DNA of 64,000 nt, from contig MGUU01000016.1 in the NCBI GenBank assembly GCA_001800135.1, positions 248,001 through 312,000 on the forward strand, read 5' to 3'. A model generated the notes under the pieces. The model worked only from the letters and a program-made list of their open reading frames with translations, did not search any database and was not told where the DNA came from. A program made the translations under genes and the position numbers. Source of the stretch: Elusimicrobia bacterium RIFCSPLOWO2_02_FULL_39_32. GTDB lineage: Bacteria > Elusimicrobiota > Elusimicrobia > 2-02-FULL-39-32. Numbering within the stretch: the first letter of the stretch is position 1; each line of letters opens with the position of its first letter. Shown piece after piece: positions 1-9,800 of the stretch.

Positions 1-2975
1 AGCTTTTCATTTTTAATTTCAAACACCGCATAGTGTTGATCCCATCTTTCTAAAACCTGTTCACGCAATTCAGGCGACACACCCATCTTATCCAAATAGT
101 CTTCAAAATCTTTTAACTCTCGCAACACTCTAACTTGCGCGCCTTCAAGTTCAATTGTTTTTCTCCCTTTGGTGATTCTTCTTGGATCCGCGCGAAAATA
201 TTCCTGCTCTTGCGGCGTAACCGCAGTAACAGCTTCCAGAGAACCTGTACCCGCAATAGATAACCCTATTCCTAAAGGAAGGGTCAGGGCAAGCATAAAC
301 ATTTTTGAAAGCCGTCCACGGGAAAGGTATCCACGGGATGGTTTTGCGGATTCAAATTCTGTTGAGGAACTTGAAATTTCCCCTCTAAAACTTTTGGTAA
401 GATAAACAATGACGGCAATGGCTGCAATGGCTGCTCCAGCCACAAGCAGAACTAACCACCAGTTTGGTTCTGGATGTTTTTGCGCATTTTCTACAGTTGC
501 TTTAGCCAGTTCTTTAACAAACTCTTTCGTATCTCCGGGCAATGGAAACGTAATAATTCCAGCAACAATTGCAGATGCAAAAGTACCTGCAGCTAACACT
601 GTTTTTTTGATCTGTCCTAATTTTCCTCCCACTCCTTTAACCACCACATGTTCTGGCTTTAGTTTTTCTGGTTTGCCTTGATTTTCCACAAAACTGTAAT
701 CTGTCTCTATCTCTATTGCGCCATCTTGAGCCTCTGTTTCTTGAACTTGAGACTCAGAGTCCAAAACCTTTACTTCAAATTTAGACCCATCTTCAAGACT
801 TACCTCTCCTATAGCGCTAGCTCCCTCTTTTCTCTCATTTTCAATCTGGTTTTCTACATCCGCCCTGCCATGCGCAAAACCCAAAACTGGAACCACAGTG
901 CGCAATGCGCCCTCCGCGCCAATTTCGCTTATGACCGCGCCGTCCACAACTACTGTTCCCATAGCTCTTTGCGGAGCAAGCGTTACTTTCTCGCGCATGA
1001 ACATTCTTTCTAAAGGAAGCAAGTCCCGTTTAAAACTATTTAATGGATGATATTCCTTTTTGATTTCACTGCTTTGCATTTTAGGACGAATGGTAATAAA
1101 AGATATGTTCTTTTTCTTTAACCTTTCCTCAATTCCGCTCGCATGATAGCCCCCTGCCACTAAAGCTACAATCTGAGTTTTAAAATTCTCTTGGCTAGAA
1201 TTCTGCTCAGCCGCTATCAGGGATTGTTTGGCGTTCACTGCGCCCAATAAATTTTTAAGGAAAATCTCGTTTCTTTCTTCAGACAGCTGATTAAATCTTT
1301 TTACATTTTCCAATGCTTGTTTCACCGCGCCTGTAAATGGACGCGCCAAAAGCGCGGAAATTCCTGATTCAATTTCTTCCGCTCTGCTCACATACTCTTT
1401 CCATTCCTCAACATTTAGCTTAAAGTCCAATCCCTTCTTTATTAATCTGTAATCCTTATCAGCTTGCGCAACTTGAGCCACCCAAACTCCACGATTGATT
1501 TTTTCTTCGTCGTCATTCCCGCGAAAGCGGGAATCCAGTCCGTCTGAATCGCGATTCTTGAAAGCCATTGCTTGATTGTTCTGACTTCCAATTTCCAAAG
1601 CCCAAACTTCATTTTCTAAATCTTTAGCTTCTTGAAAAAGTTTAGCTCTTTCTATTCCCTCTACTCCAACCAAATATTGAATGTACCGTTCCATGTCAGG
1701 AGTCATTTTGATCTTTGCGCTCTTGCATTTTTCTCTTATGCTTTCATAAAACTCCCCATACCCCATTTTGCCTAAACGATACAACAAACTATCTTCCAAT
1801 AGTTCTGTTAATTCAGTTCGGTTTAATTTTTCAGCTAAACCTTGCAAAATCTTTTTCTGATCCGCTTCAATTTTTTTAAAATCAATCTGTTTTTCTAATT
1901 TGTATGCCTGCAAATATTTCTCAATATTTGGATAATGACGGCCCAATAAAGAATGAGTCCTCCAAAGAAATTCAACCCATTCAGCCAATTTTTTGTTGCC
2001 AGCTTCATAATCGTTTTTCCACTGGTCCAACTCTTTTAGTTCTGGGGTATAATTTTTTTCTTTTAATTCAGCCAGTTTCTTCTCTAATCCTATTTGCCAA
2101 TCTTTCACTTCCTGATTAAAAATTAAAGTATCTTTAAAACTCTTTACCTGCTCTAAATAAGGTTCTTTATCTTCCACTCCATAAAACTGAACAGACCTTT
2201 CTCCACTCTGAGTGGACAACCCTGCTATCTCTACCCCAGAAAGAAGCCCTTCTTTCAACAAATAACCAGCCACACCCATTACGCTTTCTTTATCTGGATG
2301 GTTTCTCCACTTCTCAATTCCTTGCATAACACCGCGGGAACCTTCCACACCCACAATCTCCACACCCATTTTTACCGCATCCATTAAAAGATAGGCGATA
2401 TTTGCCTGCACTCCATAAATGTCATGCGCTTCTTGAATCAAAATCACAAGAGGATTAGAGGAAATTGAGGAATTAGAAGTTGGAGAAAGAGCTTGCCCGG
2501 AAAGCGCAAGTTTATGATCCTCCATCTTTAAATTCAGGCCTTTGGATAAATAAACCCGTTCAATCTGACCATAAGTTTCTATGCGGTTCACTAATTCAGA
2601 AGGAAGCCCAAGAGAAACGCGATTGCTTTTTGTACCCTGAGAAGATCTTCTAGACTTTACTTTATCCATCACGCGATTCATTACTTGAGATGAAAGCTTA
2701 GATTCAATCCCGCTCATTTCCAGCTTATTGCTAACGGAATTTAAGCCCAAAGCGCCAATTTCAGCGCCAGCAAATCCAGCAGCTGAAGCGACCTGAAACC
2801 CTAAATTTTCTGAAGTGGACTTTTTATATTCCTCCACAGCTTTACGCCGCTCGCTCCAAAACGAGGCTTGCGCAAAAGGCGCGGTCACTGTGCTAAAAAT
2901 AAAACTCAACACAAGCGATGCGGCTGTAAACTGCAACCAACTTTTATTTTGTTTTTTTATCCAGAACTTAATCAT
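1..2975 (-). CDS. Giant gene A, 5' part: secreted TraB/ChaN-like protein (continues beyond left edge)
   Basis: The frame stays open from ATG 2975 to base 1 (991 complete codons) and continues out of the window. The start is supported by AAAGGAGT seven bases upstream (2983-2989). Residues 1-35 look like a signal peptide: MIKFWIKKQNKSWL, a hydrophobic core, then PFAQA|SFWSERR. About 120 residues later comes a TraB/ChaN/EreA-like pattern: IQEAHDIYG, then IVGVEGS, and far downstream VAGGYHASG. In this superfamily widely separated G/E/H motifs form a metal or esterase site. Near the left edge are two hydrophobic segments (about 300-350 and 440-580) separated by low-complexity sequence. The N-terminal 700 or so residues are clearly paralogous to giant gene B, with shared YHPLN[SA]FKRDLLPLE, so A and B form a tandem family. 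The function of the whole protein is unknown. The domain call is moderate; the gene itself is certain. Confidence 0.85.
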   Translation of the reverse strand, partial: MIKFWIKKQNKSWLQFTAASLVLSFIFSTVTAPFAQASFWSERRKAVEEYKKSTSENLGFQVASAAGFAGAEIGALGLNSVSNKLEMSGIESKLSSQVMNRVMDKVKSRRSSQGTKSNRVSLGLPSELVNRIETYGQIERVYLSKGLNLKMEDHKLALSGQALSPTSNSSISSNPLVILIQEAHDIYGVQANIAYLLMDAVKMGVEIVGVEGSRGVMQGIEKWRNHPDKESVMGVAGYLLKEGLLSGVEIAGLSTQSGERSVQFYGVEDKEPYLEQVKSFKDTLIFNQEVKDWQIGLEKKLAELKEKNYTPELKELDQWKNDYEAGNKKLAEWVEFLWRTHSLLGRHYPNIEKYLQAYKLEKQIDFKKIEADQKKILQGLAEKLNRTELTELLEDSLLYRLGKMGYGEFYESIREKCKSAKIKMTPDMERYIQYLVGVEGIERAKLFQEAKDLENEVWALEIGSQNNQAMAFKNRDSDGLDSRFRGNDDEEKINRGVWVAQVAQADKDYRLIKKGLDFKLNVEEWKEYVSRAEEIESGISALLARPFTGAVKQALENVKRFNQLSEERNEIFLKNLLGAVNAKQSLIAAEQNSSQENFKTQIVALVAGGYHASGIEERLKKKNISFITIRPKMQSSEIKKEYHPLNSFKRDLLPLERMFMREKVTLAPQRAMGTVVVDGAVISEIGAEGALRTVVPVLGFAHGRADVENQIENERKEGASAIGEVSLEDGSKFEVKVLDSESQVQETEAQDGAIEIETDYSFVENQGKPEKLKPEHVVVKGVGGKLGQIKKTVLAAGTFASAIVAGIITFPLPGDTKEFVKELAKATVENAQKHPEPNWWLVLLVAGAAIAAIAVIVYLTKSFRGEISSSSTEFESAKPSRGYLSRGRLSKMFMLALTLPLGIGLSIAGTGSLEAVTAVTPQEQEYFRADPRRITKGRKTIELEGAQVRVLRELKDFEDYLDKMGVSPELREQVLERWDQHYAVFEIKNEK
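1511..1557. repeat. Palindromic repeat inserted in frame in giant gene A
   Basis: The core is ATTCCCGC-GAAA-GCGGGAAT (1515-1534), an inverted repeat of the widespread dRS3-like/REP-like type. It is followed directly by a second perfect palindrome, GAATCGCGATTC (1546-1557). The stretch is about 48 bases (16 codons) and is read through as NRDSDGLDSRFRGNDD without breaking the frame. Paralogue B lacks this peptide at the equivalent place, just before the shared DKDY-x-L-x-K motif, so it reads as an insertion. The peptide LDSRFRGND is a typical translation of such elements. Confidence 0.75.
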
Positions 2976-2982
2976 TTTCTTA

Positions 2983-2989
2983 CTCCTTT
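2983..2989 (-). promoter_or_regulatory. Ribosome binding site of giant gene A
   Basis: The minus-strand sequence AAAGGAGT lies seven bases before the ATG at 2975. It supports this start, as does the MIKFW N terminus shared with giant genes B and C. Confidence 0.7.
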
Positions 2990-3012
2990 AATTATTAATT
3001 TAAATCGTTTAC

Positions 3013-3026
3013 TGATAACGTTTTCA
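3013..3026. promoter_or_regulatory. LacI/cre-like operator between giant gene A and the mazEF-like cassette
   Basis: TGATAACGTTTTCA is a 14-base near-palindrome centred on CG, with one mismatch between half-sites. It fits the general LacI-family pattern TGNNAnCGnTnnCA. A half-related block, AATCGTTTAC, is directly adjacent (3004-3012). The minus strand has TTGTCA (overlapping the divergent plus-strand -35) upstream of it, so the palindrome sits at the expected core promoter or start region of giant gene A. A near-identical site lies in the equivalent place before giant gene C (48154-48167). No regulator gene is in the window. Confidence 0.45.
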
Positions 3027-3047
3027 TCATTCCTAAAAATTTTTTAC

Positions 3048-3076
3048 TTGACAATACCACCTTCTAACTATATACT
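3048..3076 (+). promoter_or_regulatory. Sigma70-type promoter of the mazEF-like cassette
   Basis: TTGACA (3048-3053), a 17-base spacer and TATACT (3071-3076) form a near-consensus promoter. The predicted transcription start, near 3083, is only about nine bases before the ATG at 3092. The leader is therefore very short and holds only part of AAGGG. The -35 hexamer read on the other strand is TTGTCA, so it may be shared with the divergent giant-gene promoter. Confidence 0.75.
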
Positions 3077-3091
3077 TAAAAAGGGAAAAAT

Positions 3092-3277
3092 ATGACACAA
3101 AGAACACAAACCATTTTGCAAGAAATTGCCTCTTTAACTGAAGAAGAACGGGAAGAGTTACTTTCATATCTGGAACACGAAGAAGATATAGGATGGAGTC
3201 AACTCTCTGAAAAATCGTTCGCTGATGACTGGCTTTCCTCTGAAGACTCCATCTATGACCGATTTCAAACCAGGTAA
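3092..3277 (+). CDS. Putative antitoxin, partner of the MazF-like toxin
   Basis: This encodes a 61-residue acidic protein, MTQRTQTILQEIASLTEEER and onward. It has one predicted amphipathic helix (EEREELLSYLEHEEDIGW) and a short acidic tail (FADDWLSSEDSIYDRFQTR). It shows no clear DNA-binding fold. Small acidic proteins placed directly before and overlapping a MazF/PemK gene are usually the neutralising antitoxin, and the partner assignment rests mainly on that context. The toxin ATG lies inside the last codons of this gene (23-base overlap, different frame), which suggests translational coupling. It is driven by a strong promoter at 3048-3076. A non-TA role cannot be excluded. Confidence 0.65.
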   Translation: MTQRTQTILQEIASLTEEEREELLSYLEHEEDIGWSQLSEKSFADDWLSSEDSIYDRFQTR

Positions 3278-3620
3278 CGTAGTTCTCGTTCCTTTTCCTT
3301 TTACCGATTTATCCCAATCCAAACCGCGACCAGCGCTAATCCTTGGATCTGAAAAAATTTGCAAAGAGCTTCCGGACATAATCCTGTGCCAAATAACTTC
3401 CAGAATATTAAGATACACAAATCCTAGTTTAGGAGATGTTCCTTTAAATGAATGGAAAGAAGCTGGCTTACTTTTACCATCAACAGTGCGTTTAGTTAAG
3501 CTAGCCACACTATCAAAAGAAAAAGTTCTGGCTAAATTAGGAACGCTTACTAATAGGGACATGGAGCGTGTTCTTTCCACCTTTTCTACAATTTTTCTAA
3601 ATAACTTAACAAGAAAATAA
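3255..3620 (+). CDS. MazF/PemK-family toxin (endoribonuclease)
   Basis: This is a 121-residue protein starting MTDFKPGNVVLVPFPFTD. The N-terminal pattern GDVVLVPFPFTD-x-x-x-x-K-x-RPALIL is the hallmark of the MazF/PemK/CcdB-like SH3-type barrel and is present here as GNVVLVPFPFTD...KPRPALILG. It continues with DIILCQITS and a basic VRLVKLATLSKEKV segment where family members carry the substrate-binding strand. MazF proteins cleave mRNA at short sequences and are held inactive by the antitoxin. The start at 3255 was preferred over the in-frame ATG at 3225, because homology begins at MTDF and the longer form adds only a non-conserved GFPLKTPS. The length is typical of the family. Toxicity is inferred. 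Confidence 0.8.
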   Translation: MTDFKPGNVVLVPFPFTDLSQSKPRPALILGSEKICKELPDIILCQITSRILRYTNPSLGDVPLNEWKEAGLLLPSTVRLVKLATLSKEKVLAKLGTLTNRDMERVLSTFSTIFLNNLTRK

Positions 3621-3629
3621 CTTTTATTT

Positions 3630-3779
3630 ATGCAATCTCTAGAAGAAAACAGCAAAACGATTTTTGAAAAACTTGCCACTAAAGCTGAACTTAAAGAGGT
3701 GGAGATAAGAATACTCCGCTGGATGGTGACTCTCTGGATTACACAAATGGTTGCCATGCTCGCCCTCTTTTTTAAATAA
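3630..3779 (+). CDS. Small coiled-coil, membrane-anchored protein
   Basis: This is a 49-residue frame that begins nine bases after the MazF stop. The N-terminal half is a charged helix (MQSLEENSKTIFEKLATKAE). The C-terminal half is a single hydrophobic segment (WMVTLWITQMVAMLALFF) ending in K and stop. Short coiled-coil plus C-terminal anchor proteins of this type (CCDC90/DUF1640-like, Bdr-like) are common beside mobile or TA-like cassettes. The spacing suggests it is the third gene of the cassette. Its function is unknown, and the frame is short enough to be spurious, although the clean bipartite composition argues for a real gene. Confidence 0.45.
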   Translation: MQSLEENSKTIFEKLATKAELKEVEIRILRWMVTLWITQMVAMLALFFK

Positions 3780-3801
3780 CTTTTAACCAATCTCATTTAT
3801 A

Positions 3802-6800
3802 TTACGCCTGGAATTCGATAAGACGCTTCACTCTATTTTCTTCCATCAGCTCTTTCATTCCCCGCATTCTCTGAACTTCCAGCTCCGACACGATCTTATA
3901 AATCGTAACCCACATGGAATGATAAATGCTCTCTTCAATTTCTGCCTCAGGGTTTTCACTCAAGACTTCTAGAGTGTGCGCCCAGCCGATTTCAAAGAGT
4001 CTTTCATACAACTGTGCAATGTTCACCCTGCCATTTTTACCGCTGGACTCAGGCAATATTTTTACTTGCTTGCCATTTATTTGATTGCCTCTTGCCAAAT
4101 GGGTTTCTAAAATTTTCTTTCTCTCACTATCTAAACCATCCAATAATCTTTGAATCTCCCTATTCCTGCCGGTCAGCACAACTTTTCTTTGGCTGCCAAG
4201 CTCAATTTGATCTAACTGCTGATTCAGGAAGGCTAAAGAATATCTTCCATCTTTCCCGGCTACAATTACTTTTGTGCTATTCGCATTTAATTCTGAAACT
4301 CCAATAGCCTGAGCTTCTAACTTTTGTTCCATGCTTGTTCGCGCCATTTGAACCGCGCTATAACCCATTCTAAATTTTTCTTGATATTCTTTGTCCTTCT
4401 TTGCATCCTGTATCTGAATAATTTTTTCAGCCGCATCCTTTCTTATAATTACTTTTTTAAACCCAATATGATCTTCCGCATACGCTTGCAATACCGGCTG
4501 TACAGGCGCATTCTCATGAATGATTGATACAACACTCCCTTTATAATCTTTCTCAAATCCTTTGCTGACATCCCCGCCCATAGCATGCAATGCGCCTAAA
4601 AATAGAGCGCGCTCATTTCTTTTATTTGATTTTGCTAATCTTTTTTCCAATTTACTTTTAGCTAAAGCAACATTGTTTAACTTTGCAAGTTGTGTAATCT
4701 CCTGAATTAGTTTTTCTGCAGAAGAGGAAGGCTTTACCCATGCTTTCACTGCTAAAACCAAAGCTCCCATAAGTAAAACTCCGCTTACAATGGCCATTGG
4801 ATGCGCAGCTGCCCATAAAACAAAATTCTTTACAAAGGTCACTACCTCCAACTTGATATCTATTGGCAGTAAAGGCCATGCTAAAATTCCTCCAATTTGC
4901 GACAAAATGATAGGCCTGCTTGGATTCTTTAGCGGCTCCGACGATTCTATATTAACTTTCACTTGGGGTTCATTATGTTGAGGACGAACGCCTTGAGAAA
5001 AAACCTCTTTAAATAATTGATTCCACAAACTCAACTTTGCCGCAGCATAAAACCCTCTAATATTGGGCTGGCTGGAAAACTCTGAAAACTGAACCATCCT
5101 CTCTAGCGCCTGATCTGGATTTGTTAAATCACTCGCCACAACCTCCACTAACTGAGATAATGGAACAAAAACTTTAGAGTTAACCATTGCTTGCTGTAAA
5201 ATCGCAAATGCTAAAGTAAGATGTTTTCGTATTTCAGGAAAATCCTTGCCTGTGGTTAATTCCAGCCGCGCCTCCAGCTCTTTATATTTCTTAATCAAAC
5301 TATCTGAAAATAGATTCAAATAGTATTTAACCTTAACCTCTTCACCTCCATGCACCGCATTCCAAATATTAAGCTGCTGCATTTCTAACTGATCAAGTTC
5401 CTGTATTGTAAATGAATTACCGCGAACATCCCCGCCTAAATGAACATAAAGAGTCTCGAATGCTTCTGAAATAGCCTTGCTAAGATCATCTTTATCCAGA
5501 ATTGTTCCTTTTCTCATCTCATTCAGCCTATTTTCCGCATCTTGAGAATAATCCACCTCAAGTTCACTTTCTGCTGTTCTTTTAAGATAAAGATCACTGA
5601 TAAAATGAATCTTTCTTTTTTCTGCAATTGTCTTAATCCTAGTGGCCGCAATAGAATTAAACATTCCCTCACCCAGAGTAATGGCTTGAGCTCGGCTTTG
5701 CAATGCCCAGAGAATCTCTTCCAATTCAAATAAAGTTCTATAATTTTTCACAAGGATAAAAACTTTTATTGCTCCTTTTTCTAAACGAAGTGATTGTTCC
5801 AACCGCGCAAGCGCTTGGTTCCAGAAAAGCGCTTCTTCAACTGTTTCAACATGTAAAGCAAGTTGAGGAGTTAAACCTAATTTTTTCAAGTTCTCTAAAT
5901 TGTTGAAGAAAAACGCAACCACATCTAAAAGTCCAGAAGGGACTGGGGTATCATCTACTTCCACTTGTGTCATTAAACTGCGAGGCGTAATTGCCAAAGT
6001 TTGCAGTCTGGCATTCTCAATTCTGCCGGATTCAATCTCCTCAACTTCTAGTTCAATAGCTCTAGCAATATCGGACAAATCAGAAATAGTTTCAATATTA
6101 AAAATCCATCCTTCAAGAGCCAAATTAAGATTATTTAACACCTGAGTAGAGTCTTGAACTGAAGATATTCCCACTTCTTTTGGAAAGGGAAGCTCTGGAT
6201 TTAGAGCGCTCACTTTCCAATCTCCCTCTCGCATCTCATGAATTCTGATACGCTGTTTATCGGGGCTGGTGTAGAACTCTTTATGGGGAGGTAAAAAGCT
6301 GAACTTAAGTTGAGGATTTTCCATCTCTTTTTCTAAATGTCCATGACGCCTCAGCGCAGCGCTAAGTTTCTGAGTAAAGGCTCTACGAATATCAAAAACT
6401 GTATGGAGAATAGGTACGGTCAACTGAGCCTCTGCAATAAAGCGGGAACGCGTCTTAAAAGCCATTACTTTTCTACTTTTTAAAAAAGCAACTGCTCTTG
6501 CTAAAGTTAATCTTTTTCCCTGATAAACGCCTTGCAAAATCTTTTGAAGATCCTCTTGAGAAAGACTCAATTCAATCGCTAAAGCTCCTGAACGCGCCCG
6601 ATCATATCCTAGATCAAAATAAAGCGTTTTAAACACTTTCATCAAAGCCCTGTCATCAAAAGTGACAGTTTGAAGATGGAGACGCCTCAAAGCAGCAGTG
6701 TTAAAAATCTCAATTTTTCTTCTCTCAGATCTAGTGGGCACAAAAGCCCGGGTTAAAAATCCTTTAATCACATCTTCTCTCACACCAGACTTCTGCGCTA

Positions 6801-9800
6801 TTTGGCTTGTGCTTAATCCTCCTACATAAACTGTTAAAAGATCCATATAAAGTTCTTGATTTTCTACTCCCAGAGCAGCAAGTGATTGAGTCCCAGAGCT
6901 TTCAGCTGATGTTGAATTAGACCCTTTTAACTTTAAAACTTGAGCGCTCTTTAAAGGAAGCTCTCCAATTTTTAAAACTTGTTTGGTTTCCAAAACATAA
7001 ATATTATTTTCAGTATGAGGCAGAAAATAAGAAATTTCATAAATCTTAACTAAATTCTGATCCAAACCAACCGCAACATTTGAATCGCGAACTCTATAAT
7101 AAGGCTGGTTGTAGGCGCTAATGGCTGATCCTATCACTTGCAGAAGCTCCCAGTTTCCATTCTCTGCTTTTCTGTAAGCAGAAACAGTTCTATTTCCTCT
7201 ATCCCTTTCAATCTTTATATTTCCGTCGCGTGAAAGTTGTTCAAAGGTTTCCTGACCTTGAATCTCTCTCACAGGAACAAACGCTTTTCCAATATAATCA
7301 TAGGGAAGAAGGGAACTAATATTAGTGGTTTGTTCCCATTCAAACCCAGCATCATTTTTATTTAAAATATCCAGCATCTCTTCAACTACTTTTTCCTGTT
7401 CGTGTGGAAAGACTTCACCAAAAACTCTCTGGTATAAATTCCTTAAATTTCCTAACAACACATGAAGCAGCGGGGATGCTGCTATAAGAGATCCACCAAT
7501 CCCTTTGCCCAAAAGCTGATCCCCTGGACCTATTGCATAACCGGCATCACCTAATCCGAATCCAAAAATAATCGCTGCAAGCAGACCAACAATAAAGAAA
7601 CTTGCCAAAATTTTCATCGCAGGAACATTTTGCTTTTCTTCCGCTTTAACTGTCTCTGCGTCCTTTAATTCAATAGCGATAGAAGGAAAACCCGGTTTAG
7701 GAATGGTCTTCATTGAAAAACGACTGAACCCTTGGCTCTTAAAAGCATCAATATTTTCTTTGGATAAACCCATTGTGAAAACTGGGGTTGTTTGCGATTC
7801 ATCCAAAGTTATAATCTCCAAAGGATTTGTAGTTTGAACCTTGTAAGTTATGATTCTTTCTTTTGATTTAGAATCACCTTTCTCCCAAGTTTGCATTTCA
7901 AATTCTTTTCCATCCCAGAAAAAATATAGTCCTGTTCCACCATCCAGCCGTATTGGCATATCAACAGTTAAGCCGTAATCCCTATACTTACCTGAAACAC
8001 GATCACTCATGACTGACAATGAACTATTCTTGGCATTATACTCAACCCGAATATAAGCTGTGACCAAACGTCCGATCCTACTGTCTCGGCTGCTTCGATG
8101 TGAAAACAATTTTGTCCATTTTTTCATCCAGACCATGCTGCCATTGGGAGACACCTCAGCGCCTAAACGCTCCAGCATCATTCGAATTTTTATGCTGCTA
8201 ATTTTGGATTCAATTAAATCTAAATCTTCTTGTTGGAGTTGAATCCTCTTTGCTTTCATTCCTTGAACAAAATATTTTAAAAAGAGAATTGGATCCTTAG
8301 GCAACCCTGTTCCAAAGTCTTTTTCATACTGATCCTTTTCCTTCCTCACCCAGGCAATGTAACCTTCCCCCATCTCTCGGATATGCATTCTGTGCTTGTT
8401 TCCAGAAATATCTGTCCAAGCACGATGAATCCAATCCGCAACTTCCTGCTTGTAATCATGATCAAATCTCTCCATGCCATTATCTGTTTCAATCTGATAT
8501 TTTCTAGTCTGCTGAGCTCTTGCTCCTCCATTCCCTGACAATCCCACTGCTCCTTTTGATCCTTTATCTTTTCCAATCCTGCCAGCGCTTTTGCCAGCTC
8601 CACTGGTTGGTATCCCTTCACTGCCCACAACATCCCCTGCTACACCGCCACTCATAGCAAGCGTGCCCAATAATGGAACTCGAACCACATTGCCTAGAAA
8701 GGTGCCTGACCTAAACAACTCTGCTAACTTACTCACAACTCCCTCACGGAAATTTTTGTTCAGGGTAAATACGAACGCTAATCCTGCTGCGCCGGCAATC
8801 ATGGCAATGGGCAACGAATAAATTTGAACGAAATTCCAAATCAAAGGAGCAAAAACTGCGGCAGCCATCAGAATCGCTATGCTTGAAACTAATTCTGTAC
8901 GAGTAAATCCTGTCTCTCCTGAACCACCGCCTATTCCAGCAAGAGAAGAAGTTTGAGCAGAAGTCTCATCAGCCCTCTGGGCAGAATGTTCATTGATATC
9001 TTGCTGGACACTGGCGACAATTCCTTTAAAAAGTTCTGTGTCCAGATAATCAATAATTGAAGTTGGATCGCTGGCACTGATCATTCTTATTGCCTGACCT
9101 TGGGATTCAGCTGAAACTTTCTTAACAAGCTTATCTAAAAGAGGAACAGCTTTTTTTTCGTTTGCCCATGAAGCCTCTTTTTGGAACATTGCCATGGAAA
9201 TCATTGAGGCGGTATAAGAGTCTTGCTTCCATTCAGCGCTAATCATCTTCCCTACTTTTCTTGCGGGAAGTTCCATTCCTGATTCAATCGCTTTCAAAAC
9301 AATTTGGCTGGGAATGTCTGAATGAGTTTTCGGTTCAGTTGGAGAGTCCAGATATTCATCCATAAAACTCTCCACGATTTCTGGCAAGACCCACGTCAAG
9401 CCATTTACCAAAGAAATGAAAACCAAATAAACTGGCACATAAAAAGGATTAAGGTGGTGATGAATTTGTTCCTCATCTATAAATTCAAATTTCTGACGTG
9501 CCCGCTCTTTATAAAAGGCTTGGAAAATCTCCCTAAAGTCATTATCGTTAAGTCCCTCTTTCTTGTTGTTGATTGCGGATCTCATTAATTCAAAAGCGAT
9601 GTAATAAGATTCCCCGGTTTGATCTTTGGATCGAAGATTAGCTAAAATCCTTCTTTTTACATGATCCCCTTTTGTTTGACTGTCATTTACCCATTTTTCA
9701 TATTCAGAAATGGTTAGAGCTGCGCCACCAGGGTACGGATTTTCTCCCACTACTTTAAGCCACTGATCCATCTCTTCTGCGGAAATTCCATTCACTGGGT

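Noticed and set aside
3225-3254. Upstream ATG for the MazF-like toxin
   Set aside because: Family homology starts at MTDFKPGNVV (3255); the extra ten residues are not conserved-looking.
3164-3796. 210-codon minus-strand frame opposite the mazF-like gene
   Set aside because: It is the antisense shadow of the MazF-like gene, has no recognisable motif, and would overlap three better-supported plus-strand genes.
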